A stretch of DNA of 64,000 nt from Thermoactinomycetaceae bacterium (lineage in GTDB: Bacteria; Bacillota; Bacilli; Thermoactinomycetales; Thermoactinomycetaceae). Position numbers and translations under genes: made by a program. Shown piece after piece: positions 56,912-64,000 of this stretch (positions within the stretch are counted from its first letter, which is position 1; each line of letters starts with the position of its first letter). Location: NCBI GenBank assembly GCA_025449975.1, contig JANWIG010000038.1, forward strand, positions 1-64,000, in the 5' to 3' direction. The notes under the pieces are model-generated. The model saw only the letters and a program-made list of their open reading frames with translations. It made no database searches and was not told where the DNA came from.

Positions 56912-56960
56912 GTCGGTGTCAAGTGAAGTACATGGAGTTTATACTTCCATCGACACCGAC
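56912..56960 (+). other. Strong hairpin between sbp and cysT
   Basis: A 9-bp stem GTCGGTGTC / GACACCGAC encloses an inner pairing GAAGTA / TACTTC. The sequence after it is TTTGGATTT, weak for termination. Such hairpins often stabilise the upstream mRNA and partly stop read-through, giving more binding protein than permease. Confidence 0.6.
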
Positions 56961-57007
56961 TTTGGATTTAAATCATTTTCAGAATTTACAATGATGGATG
57001 TGATGAA

Positions 57008-57844
57008 TTGTTGTTTAAACAAAATCGCGCTTTACCCGGTTTTGGACTTACATTGGGAATCACCCTATTGTATCTCAGTCTCATCGTATTGATCCCACTT
57101 TCCGGTGTCTTGATCCAAACCGCTTCACTGAGTTGGGAGCAATTTTGGGAAACGATTAGCGATTCCCGTGTAGTTGCATCGTATCAACTTAGCTTTGGAG
57201 CATCCTTTGTTGCCGCGGGAATCAATGTGATCTTTGGCTTACTCATCGCATGGGTACTCGTTCGTTACTCATTTCCCGGAAAAAGAGTGATTGATGGACT
57301 GATTGACCTTCCTTTTGCTTTGCCCACTGCTGTTGCTGGAATTGTTCTAACTACTCTCTATTCCCCAAATGGCTGGATTGGTTCCTTTTTTGATTCCTTT
57401 GGCATAAAAGTAGCTTTTACCCCGCTGGGAATTATCATTGCATTGACTTTCATCGGCTTGCCATTTGTCGTTCGAACCGTTCAGCCCGTCTTAGAAGATT
57501 TAGATAAAGAAATGGAAGAAGCGGCTTCGATCTTAGGCGCTAGTCGTTGGCAAACTTTTCGTTTTGTCATCTTGCCACCACTTTATCCGGCACTTCTAAC
57601 CGGCTTTTCTCTCGCCTTTGCTCGTGCGCTCGGCGAGTACGGCTCGATCGTCTTTATCTCTGGAAACATGCCGATGAAAACAGAAATTACTCCTTTGTTA
57701 ATCATGACCAAATTAGAGCAATTCGATTACGCCGGAGCAACAGCGATTGCTCTCGTCATGTTAACTATTTCATTTTTATTGCTCTTTCTCATCAATGGTA
57801 TTCAATGGTTCTCTCAGCGTCATCAAAGATCCGCAAGAAAGTGA
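57008..57844 (+). CDS. cysT: Sulfate ABC transporter permease CysT
   Basis: 278 aa with six TM helices. The coupling loop is [23 protein letters not shown] (EAA motif) and the [26 protein letters not shown] segment is typical of CysT/CysU. TTG start with only a weak ribosome site. It pairs with CysW encoded immediately downstream. Confidence 0.94.
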   Translation: MLFKQNRALPGFGLTLGITLLYLSLIVLIPLSGVLIQTASLSWEQFWETISDSRVVASYQLSFGASFVAAGINVIFGLLIAWVLVRYSFPGKRVIDGLIDLPFALPTAVAGIVLTTLYSPNGWIGSFFDSFGIKVAFTPLGIIIALTFIGLPFVVRTVQPVLEDLDKEMEEAASILGASRWQTFRFVILPPLYPALLTGFSLAFARALGEYGSIVFISGNMPMKTEITPLLIMTKLEQFDYAGATAIALVMLTISFLLLFLINGIQWFSQRHQRSARK

Positions 57845-57855
57845 GTGATAACCAA

Positions 57856-58743
57856 ATGAAAAGTAGCGTGGCTCCATCCGAAGGCATCCCGCTCCAAAAG
57901 ACCATACCGATCAAGCAGACCAAACGGTTTCGCTGGCTATTGATCAGTCTAGTCTTTCTCTTTTTGAGTTTGTTTTTATTGATTCCATTAGTTGCCATCT
58001 TCGTTGAAGCTTTCTCTCAAGGATTGGATGTTTACTTCGAGGCCATCACTGAACCTTATGCGGCTTCAGCGATTCAGTTAACCCTACTTGTCGCCGCCAT
58101 TGCGGTCCCCCTCAATCTTTTATTTGGGGTAGTGGCTTCTTGGTGCTTAGCCAAGTTTGATTTCCCAGGAAAAAATTTCATCATTACCTTAATCGATTTG
58201 CCATTTGCGATTTCTCCAGTGATCTCTGGGCTGATATTCGTCTTACTTTTTGGAACACAAGGACTACTGGGCGATTGGCTGATTGCCCACAATCTTAGAA
58301 TCGTCTTTGCTGTACCTGGTATTGTTTTAGCAACAGTTTTTGTAACCTTTCCTTTCGTCGCTAGAGAGTTAATCCCTTTGATGCAATCGCAAGGGATTCA
58401 AGAAGAGGAAGCAGCGACAAGTCTGGGCGCAAACGGATGGCAAGTCTTTTTTCGGATCACATTGCCCAACATCAAATGGGGGCTATTGTATGGTGTGATC
58501 TTATGTAACGCCCGAGCGATGGGTGAATTTGGTGCAGTTTCAGTCGTTTCAGGACATATCCGAGGGGAGACCAATACCATTCCTCTCCATGTCGAAACTC
58601 TTTACAACGAATACAACTTTACGGCTGCTTTTGCTGTGGCTTCGCTCCTTACCTTATTGGCACTGATCACCCTGATCGTCAAAGGCTTTGTCGAATGGAA
58701 AACAAAACAAAGCGAAAATGAGAGTCAATCCGAGATTGGATAA
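57856..58743 (+). CDS. cysW: Sulfate ABC transporter permease CysW
   Basis: About 295 aa from ATG 57856. Six TM helices, EAA motif [43 protein letters not shown] and [25 protein letters not shown] as in CysW. The frame continues upstream into cysT but the shorter start fits the family. A 245-nt gap with no recognisable gene separates it from cysA. Confidence 0.94.
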   Translation: MKSSVAPSEGIPLQKTIPIKQTKRFRWLLISLVFLFLSLFLLIPLVAIFVEAFSQGLDVYFEAITEPYAASAIQLTLLVAAIAVPLNLLFGVVASWCLAKFDFPGKNFIITLIDLPFAISPVISGLIFVLLFGTQGLLGDWLIAHNLRIVFAVPGIVLATVFVTFPFVARELIPLMQSQGIQEEEAATSLGANGWQVFFRITLPNIKWGLLYGVILCNARAMGEFGAVSVVSGHIRGETNTIPLHVETLYNEYNFTAAFAVASLLTLLALITLIVKGFVEWKTKQSENESQSEIG

Positions 58744-58988
58744 TCGTTAAATCACTTTATGAGTTAGAGGAGATAGAAGGGGGGGAATCCGTTTACGAAA
58801 AACGAATTGGTTAATCTATAGAAATGATCCCCTTTCCATGCGCTAGTGATGGAATCATCGGATCGTACCGTAAGTTACAAGGGAGTTTACACCTGGAAAG
58901 TGTTCGTTCAAACGGTAGTGGCAAAGCAGGACACGATGAATCAAGAACAAAACAAAAACTCTTATCAAGTTTTTCGTAACGGAATAAG

Positions 58989-60047
58989 ATGAGTATAGAA
59001 GTGAAGAATGTCTCAAAAAAATTCGGAACCTTTCAAGCCCTACACAACGTGAATCTTAAGATCAACTCCGGTGAACTCATTGCTCTTCTCGGCCCATCTG
59101 GATCGGGAAAAACCACCTTACTGAGAATCATCGCCGGACTTGAGTCACCGGATTCTGGGCAAATTTACTTTGATGACCGTGATGTCACTTTTTATCCTGT
59201 ACAAGCTCGTGGAGTTGGCTTCGTTTTCCAACATTACGCTTTGTTTCGTCATATGACTGTCTTTGATAACATTTCATTTGGTTTACGTGTCCGTCCACGT
59301 AACAAACGCCCTTCTCCAACAGAAATAAAGGAGCGCGTTCAGGAACTGCTTCAGTTGGTTCAGCTCGAAGGATTAGCAGGTCGCTATCCGAGCCAATTGT
59401 CCGGTGGACAACGCCAACGAGTCTCATTAGCTAGAGCCTTAGCGGTTCAACCACAAGTACTATTATTAGATGAACCATTTGGAGCCTTAGATACCAAAGT
59501 GCGCCGCGAACTGCGCCGTTGGTTACGCCGCTTACACGATGAACTTCAGATCACCACCATCTTTGTGACTCATGACCAAGAAGAAGCACTGGAATTAGCG
59601 AATCGGATTGTGATCATGAACCACGGACAAATTGAACAAGAAGGGACGCCTGAGGAAGTCTATGACCACCCAGCGAATCCTTTTGTCTTTGACTTTCTCG
59701 GTAGCGTAAATATCTTTCGAGGTAGAGTCAGCCACGGCAAAGCAACGTTGGGAGCGATTGAGATCCATGCTCCCGAATATGCGGATCGTAAAGATTCGCC
59801 TGCTGTCGCTTATGTCCGTCCTCATGAATGGGTGATTGATCGAAACAAAACCGACGATACTTCAATGGAAGTCGTGATCCGCTACGCCCATCCAGTCGGA
59901 CCAACCATTCGTTTGGAAGTAGAACGCCTGGATGAAGAGGAAATTTTAGAAGTCGAATTAACAAAAGAACGCTTTCATGAGCTCGATCTATCGGTCAGTC
60001 AGCGGATCTTTATTAAACCTCGCAATATCAGGGTGTTCCCCATCTAA
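58989..60047 (+). CDS. cysA: Sulfate/thiosulfate ABC transporter ATP-binding protein CysA
   Basis: 352 aa. Walker [13 protein letters not shown] (residues 35-46), signature [15 protein letters not shown], Walker [14 protein letters not shown]-loop VTHDQEEA, and a C-terminal TOBE-like domain with [11 protein letters not shown]. The last gene of the sulfate uptake cluster. Confidence 0.96.
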   Translation: MSIEVKNVSKKFGTFQALHNVNLKINSGELIALLGPSGSGKTTLLRIIAGLESPDSGQIYFDDRDVTFYPVQARGVGFVFQHYALFRHMTVFDNISFGLRVRPRNKRPSPTEIKERVQELLQLVQLEGLAGRYPSQLSGGQRQRVSLARALAVQPQVLLLDEPFGALDTKVRRELRRWLRRLHDELQITTIFVTHDQEEALELANRIVIMNHGQIEQEGTPEEVYDHPANPFVFDFLGSVNIFRGRVSHGKATLGAIEIHAPEYADRKDSPAVAYVRPHEWVIDRNKTDDTSMEVVIRYAHPVGPTIRLEVERLDEEEILEVELTKERFHELDLSVSQRIFIKPRNIRVFPI

Positions 60048-60057
60048 TCAGTATGAA

Positions 60058-60093
60058 AAACCCCCTCGCTGCAAACAGTAGCGCGGGGGTTGC
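60058..60093. terminator. Terminator after cysA
   Basis: AACCCCC-TCGCT pairs with AGCG-CGGGGGTT. The strong G/C stem lies between the converging cysA and the YjgB-like gene. Confidence 0.75.
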
Positions 60094-60101
60094 TTATTGG
60101 A

Positions 60102-60863
60102 TCAACGATAAAAAAAGTCCACTTTCGAGCCAAAAATACCGCATCGCTCTGTACCGACTTGGAGCAACCGAATCTTACCTTCCGACACCCAAAACTCGAC
60201 GCCATACGGTGGCAAATGATAAAAATAAACATCTGCGGACTCAGTTCCCGTATTGTCAAAAACTTGTTCCAATCGATAGTTATTTCCAAATACCTCTCTG
60301 ACATGATCAAAAGTCATCGCTTCATAATGAGGCGGTAAACTACCACCTGGATTTTTCGTATATTGGAGAGTAATGGCACAGGTGTGACCATTGTTTATAT
60401 CCATCGATTCGGTATAAAATCCAACATCCTTATCATCAAACAACCAATACGGACTTCCTCTGAAAACATCGTCATGTGGCCCCCACACCCGATTTACTTC
60501 ACTTAGGGATCCATCTACAGAAAAAGGGACGCCATATACTTTTCCCTGCGCAGCATACTCTTTGATTTCTTTCGCCAGTTCTATTCCCCGCTCTTCCATG
60601 GTCGTAGAAGAGGAAGAATTCGAAGAAGCGCTTGCTGAATCTGAAGATGATTGATTCCCAAGGGAATTAATAGTGATCTTTTCGATCACGGTAGCCGAAT
60701 CTGTGACGGTAACCAAATCGGTATCCAATACAAACCAAAGATTCGCTGCAACAAGACCGATCATTAAGACAAGAATTCCGACTAGCCACCTTCGTCCAAT
60801 CCAAACATAAGAAGTTTTCTTTTTCACCTTAGAAGTAGTTGTTTGATCTTCTTCTTTTTTCAT
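60102..60863 (-). CDS. YjgB-like (DUF4309) membrane-anchored protein
   Basis: About 253 aa from ATG 60863 after GGAGAG. A TM anchor at about residues 26-47 is followed by a Ser-rich linker. The extracytoplasmic DUF4309 domain starts at about residue 105: IKEYAAQGKVYGVPFSVDGSLSEVNRVWGPHDD and MTFDHVREVFGNN. Function unknown; Bacillus YjgB is regulated as a general-stress protein as far as I recall. Confidence 0.82.
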   Translation of the reverse strand: MKKEEDQTTTSKVKKKTSYVWIGRRWLVGILVLMIGLVAANLWFVLDTDLVTVTDSATVIEKITINSLGNQSSSDSASASSNSSSSTTMEERGIELAKEIKEYAAQGKVYGVPFSVDGSLSEVNRVWGPHDDVFRGSPYWLFDDKDVGFYTESMDINNGHTCAITLQYTKNPGGSLPPHYEAMTFDHVREVFGNNYRLEQVFDNTGTESADVYFYHLPPYGVEFWVSEGKIRLLQVGTERCGIFGSKVDFFYR

Positions 60864-60900
60864 ACTTCTCTCCAAAAAGTCTTTGATTTAACACTCTTAT

Positions 60901-60997
60901 AGCTGATGGGAGTCTCAGCTAGTTAGCAATTGCAGTCCATTCGGTTTAGGACTCCTTCAGTTAGAAGGGATCACTGGAGCCGAATACCTGCTCGCAG
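60901..60997 (+). other. Cluster of inverted repeats between yjgB-like and hom
   Basis: AGCTGA/TCAGCT (60901-60920), ATTCGG/CCGAAT (60939-60985) with inner CTCC/GGAG, and CTGC-TC-GCAG (about 60988-60997) lie in a row. No T-box motif or terminator T run is present. It could be a structured leader of either divergent gene or an operator array. The rest of 60998-61250 holds nothing I recognise. Confidence 0.35.
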
Positions 60998-61250
60998 TGT
61001 TTCAGTAATCGATAAAAATACTTACTCCCAGTACGCTGAAAGCTCACATGTTCCATTATGCAGAACATTGTTACTCTTATCAATCCCATAAGGATTTCAA
61101 AACAACGCCCATGATCCGCTAAAAAATATCGTTTTCTAGAAAAAATGCAACTACATGGCTAATTGGTGAATGCATTCCTTATTTCTAACCATAATATGGA
61201 TATCCATCTTTTTTTCTGCTTTCCTCCTGCTTTTATTATAAAATTAGGTA

Positions 61251-61279
61251 TTGCCATAAACTCCAAATTTCGATATACT
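61251..61279 (+). promoter_or_regulatory. hom promoter
   Basis: -35 TTGCCA (61251-61256) and -10 TATACT (61274-61279), spaced exactly 17 nt, about 60 nt before the hom start. Confidence 0.7.
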
Positions 61280-61341
61280 GTCCACTATAGATGAACAGAT
61301 GTTTTTACAACAGAAACAATTTAGTGATAGGAGATACATCG

Positions 61342-62646
61342 ATGGAAAAGCAAGTAATCAAAGTAGGACTGATGGGCCTTGGAACAGTAGGCACTGGAGT
61401 CGTCCGAATCATCGAAGGTCATCAAGAAGATTTGCTTAAACAGACAGGTCTTCCGATTCAAGTAGAAAAAATCCTTGTCAGAAATAAAGATAAAAATCGG
61501 AGCATCGATGTTCCGATAGAAAAACTAACAACCGATGCAAATGAAATTCTCGACTCACCAGAGATCGATGTCGTTATTGAAGTAATGGGTGGAATTCATC
61601 CCGCAAAAGAATATATCTTAACTGCACTAGAAAAAGGGAAACATATCGTCACAGCAAACAAAGATTTAATGGCTCTTTATGGTGACGAAATTTTAAGTCT
61701 GGCAAAGAAGAATCATTGCGATGTTTTTTATGAAGCAAGTGTTGCCGGTGGGATCCCGATTTTACGGGCATTATCTGAGAGCTTTTCATCCGACCGGATC
61801 ACCAAAATCATGGGGATTGTGAATGGAACCACTAACTTTATTCTCAGTAAAATGAGTCAAGAAGGAGCAGACTACCACGAAGTGTTAGCCGAAGCGCAAG
61901 CACTCGGTTATGCCGAAGCAGACCCGACATCGGATGTCGAAGGTTTGGATGCAGCTCGGAAAATGGTTATTTTATCTACTCTCGGTTTCCATATCCCCAT
62001 CAAACTGGAAGAAGTCTCCGTCAGAGGGATCAGTCAGGTTACAAAGGAAGATATTACGTATGCCAAAAATTTAGGATATGAAATGAAGTTGCTCGGCTTA
62101 GCTGAACAAAATGGCGAAGGAATTGAAGTGAGTGTCGAACCAACTTTGGTACATAAATCCCATCCTCTCGCCTCGGTGAATGGTGTGTATAATGCGGTCT
62201 ATGTACACGGACAGGCAGTCGGTGAAACCATGTTCTATGGTCCTGGAGCTGGTGAACTCCCAACAGCCACCGTCGTCGTCTCTGATTTAGTGACCGTTGT
62301 GAAGAATATGAAACTCCAAGTCAATGGTTTAGGAATCGCCTCTTCTTATAATGAAAAGAAACTAAAAAGCGATGATCAAAGATTTAGCAAATACTTCCTG
62401 CGAATGATCGTTCCGGATCAACCTGGAGTATTTACTCAGATTTCCCAAATCTTGGCTGAGAACGAAATTTCCTTGGCGACGATTCTACAGCAGCCTAAAT
62501 CGAAAGAGAAAAAAGCAGAAATCATCATCACCACCCATCGCGCTTCCAAACAAAGCTTTACAATGGCGCTCGCTCAAATGGAAAAAATGGAGATCGTATC
62601 CGAGATCAAAAGTTACTATCGCATTGAGGGAGGAGAAACAGAATGA
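61342..62646 (+). CDS. hom: Homoserine dehydrogenase
   Basis: About 434 aa from ATG 61342, which follows GGAG; an in-frame start at 61291 is less likely. NAD(P)-binding [16 protein letters not shown], catalytic region [11 protein letters not shown] and [17 protein letters not shown], and a C-terminal ACT domain ([29 protein letters not shown]) for allosteric control. First step of the threonine branch. Its stop overlaps the thrC start (ATGA). Confidence 0.96.
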   Translation: MEKQVIKVGLMGLGTVGTGVVRIIEGHQEDLLKQTGLPIQVEKILVRNKDKNRSIDVPIEKLTTDANEILDSPEIDVVIEVMGGIHPAKEYILTALEKGKHIVTANKDLMALYGDEILSLAKKNHCDVFYEASVAGGIPILRALSESFSSDRITKIMGIVNGTTNFILSKMSQEGADYHEVLAEAQALGYAEADPTSDVEGLDAARKMVILSTLGFHIPIKLEEVSVRGISQVTKEDITYAKNLGYEMKLLGLAEQNGEGIEVSVEPTLVHKSHPLASVNGVYNAVYVHGQAVGETMFYGPGAGELPTATVVVSDLVTVVKNMKLQVNGLGIASSYNEKKLKSDDQRFSKYFLRMIVPDQPGVFTQISQILAENEISLATILQQPKSKEKKAEIIITTHRASKQSFTMALAQMEKMEIVSEIKSYYRIEGGETE

Positions 62647-63707
62647 GCTACCCGATCAGCCAAGTAGGGATTATTCAGCGTTACCGTGAACACTTGCCCG
62701 TCACTGAAAACACCCCTATTCTTACCTTACACGAGGGAAACACCCCTCTGATTTATGCTGCCAACTTATCCAAGGAATTGGGACTGCAACTTTATTTTAA
62801 ATATGAAGGTCTAAACCCAACCGGCTCATTTAAAGACAGAGGAATGGTCATGGCTGTGGCCAAAGCAGTTGAAGAAGGAAATACCACCATTATGTGAGCT
62901 TCTACTGGTAACACCTCCGCTTCTGCAGCTGCTTATGCCGCACGTGCCGGATTAGAGTGTATCGTTCTCATTCCAACGGGGAAAATCGCCCTTGGAAAGT
63001 TAGCACAAGCCGTCGCCTACGGCGCTAAAATCGTCTCGATCGATGGCAACTTTGACCAAGCTTTGGAGATTGCCCGGGAGATCACCGATCATAAACCGAT
63101 CACCCTAGTGAACTCGGTCAATCCATATCGGATTGAAGGACAAAAAACCTCTTCCTTCGAAATTGTCGATACCTTGGGCAATGCTCCTGACATTTTAGCT
63201 ATTCCGGTGGGTAACGCAGGAAACATCACGGCTTATTGGAAAGGATTTAAAGAGTATTACAACGCTCAAAAGAGCAGCCAATTGCCAAAGATGTTCGGTT
63301 TCCAAGCTGCAGGTGCAGCCCCGCTCGTCCTCGGCGAACCCGTTCTTCATCCGGAAACCGTCGCTACCGCGATTCGGATCGGAAATCCCGCGAGCAAAGA
63401 TGGAGCTCTCAATGCAGTAAAAGAGTCGGGTGGTTTAATTGATAGTGTGACAGATGAGGAGATTTTAGCGGCGCAACAACGATTGGCCCGTACAGAAGGA
63501 ATCTTCTGTGAACCTGCCTCCGCTGCTTCCCTTGCAGGAGTCATCAAAAAACGGCAAGCCAAGCTAATTGCAGATGATACCACGATCGTCTGTGTATTGA
63601 CAGGGAATGGCTTAAAAGATCCCGACATTGTTATTAACTCCATGAACTTCAAACCAGAGACCATCCCTGCTACTTATGACGCCGTACTCTCATTGATGGA
63701 TAGGTAA
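62643..63707 (+). pseudogene. thrC: Threonine synthase gene with one in-frame TGA
   Basis: A 355-codon frame intact except for TGA at 62895-62897. The sequence reads [11 protein letters not shown] (PLP lysine), then [27 protein letters not shown]; the expected residue is Cys ([11 protein letters not shown] in relatives). Downstream, [17 protein letters not shown], the PLP-phosphate glycine loop [12 protein letters not shown] and [11 protein letters not shown] are undamaged. A TGT/TGC to TGA change is the simplest cause, giving a recent nonsense mutation or a sequence error. If real, only an 84-residue fragment is made unless read-through or restart occurs, and the strain would be a threonine auxotroph. 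Confidence 0.85.
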
Positions 63708-63721
63708 AGGACGTGAGCGAA

Positions 63722-64000
63722 ATGCAACACTCCCCTACCGCTATAGAAGTAAAAGTTCCAGCAAGTACGGCAAATTTAGGTCCAGGTTTTGATACCATCG
63801 GTCTCGCTTTTCAACTTTATACCACGATCCGTATGCGTTTCGCTGATCAAATTGAGGTTATCTCGCACAACGAGGAGCTGAAAAGTCTCCCCACAGACAA
63901 AACCAACTTGATCTACCGTGTTGCTGCTGATTTATTTACTCGCGCTGGTTTACCCGAACCCAAGCTGGCGATTGATATTTACTCAGATATTCCCTTAACC
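63722..64000 (+). CDS. thrB: Homoserine kinase, truncated by window end
   Basis: At least 93 residues from ATG 63722 (a GTG at 63713 in the same frame is an alternative). VKVPASTANLGPGFDTIGLAF is the typical GHMP-kinase start of ThrB. It phosphorylates homoserine, the substrate of threonine synthase. Third gene of hom-thrC-thrB; the frame is open to the window edge. Confidence 0.95.
   Translation, partial: MQHSPTAIEVKVPASTANLGPGFDTIGLAFQLYTTIRMRFADQIEVISHNEELKSLPTDKTNLIYRVAADLFTRAGLPEPKLAIDIYSDIPLT

Noticed and set aside
60900..61341. T-box or lysine riboswitch before hom
   Set aside because: No AGGGTGGNACCGCG T-box motif and no terminator with T run before hom.
62895..62950. Selenocysteine insertion at the thrC TGA
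   Set aside because: No stable hairpin with a GGU/GUC-type loop at the right distance, and threonine synthase is not a known selenoprotein; mutation or error is simpler.

Overview
The window reads as chromosome of an endospore-forming Gram-positive bacterium of the Bacillales. The evidence is spore genes (spoVK, cotE, a CotF-like coat protein, a ricA homologue), strong AGGAGG ribosome sites with many TTG/GTG starts, sigma-A promoters (TTGACA-17/18-TATAAT) and simple hairpin terminators. The order miaB-ricA-cotE-(amidoligase)-mutS-mutL-(methyltransferase)-miaA-hfq-spoVK-hflX-ynbB-glnR-glnA matches the Bacillus core order with insertions. An amidoligase gene between cotE and mutS suggests Thermoactinomycetaceae or Paenibacillus relatives; Thermoactinomycetaceae is my best guess, not proven.

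Region by region. 1-2.0 kb: two small CRISPR arrays with a duplicated leader, an unknown membrane-protein gene between them, and what looks like a decayed copy of the glnA 3' end, so the segment seems to be an old direct duplication. 2.0-20 kb: conserved core on the minus strand (nitrogen control, HflX, SpoVK, Hfq, tRNA modification, mismatch repair, spore coat). 20-28 kb: AIM24 and RDD proteins, a SpoIIM-like protein and a MoxR/DUF58/DUF4350/DUF4129 membrane-associated cluster. 28-45 kb: accessory and stress genes. These are a uracil-DNA glycosylase, a hemolysin-III protein, a predicted single-chain RnlA-RnlB type HEPN toxin-antitoxin, a MarR-controlled drug exporter, feoA with feoB split in two, ahpCF under a PerR-like box, small unknown proteins, and a defence-like locus. 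That locus has a small helical protein divergent from a 1012-aa NACHT ATPase, followed by a truncated NACHT paralogue. 45-53 kb: DUF4349 lipoprotein, glycerol kinase, coat protein, an ABC exporter and a zinc-ribbon membrane protein. 53-55.6 kb: a small IS200/IS605-like non-autonomous element, a nitroreductase pseudogene, an iron-sulfur repair protein, a second uracil-DNA glycosylase and a possible small RNA. 55.8-60 kb: sulfate uptake operon (sbp-cysT-cysW-cysA). 60-64 kb: a YjgB-like protein and the threonine operon hom-thrC-thrB, where thrC carries one in-frame TGA.

The strongest candidates for something undescribed are two. One is the NACHT locus, where a small protein and both ATPases share an N-terminal motif of the form NxGQ(V/I)x(V/I)xxDxS, suggesting motif-templated (amyloid-like) signalling to a small effector. 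The other is the fused HEPN toxin-antitoxin gene at 30.3-31.4 kb. No rRNA or tRNA genes were recognised, and no cas genes lie inside the window.
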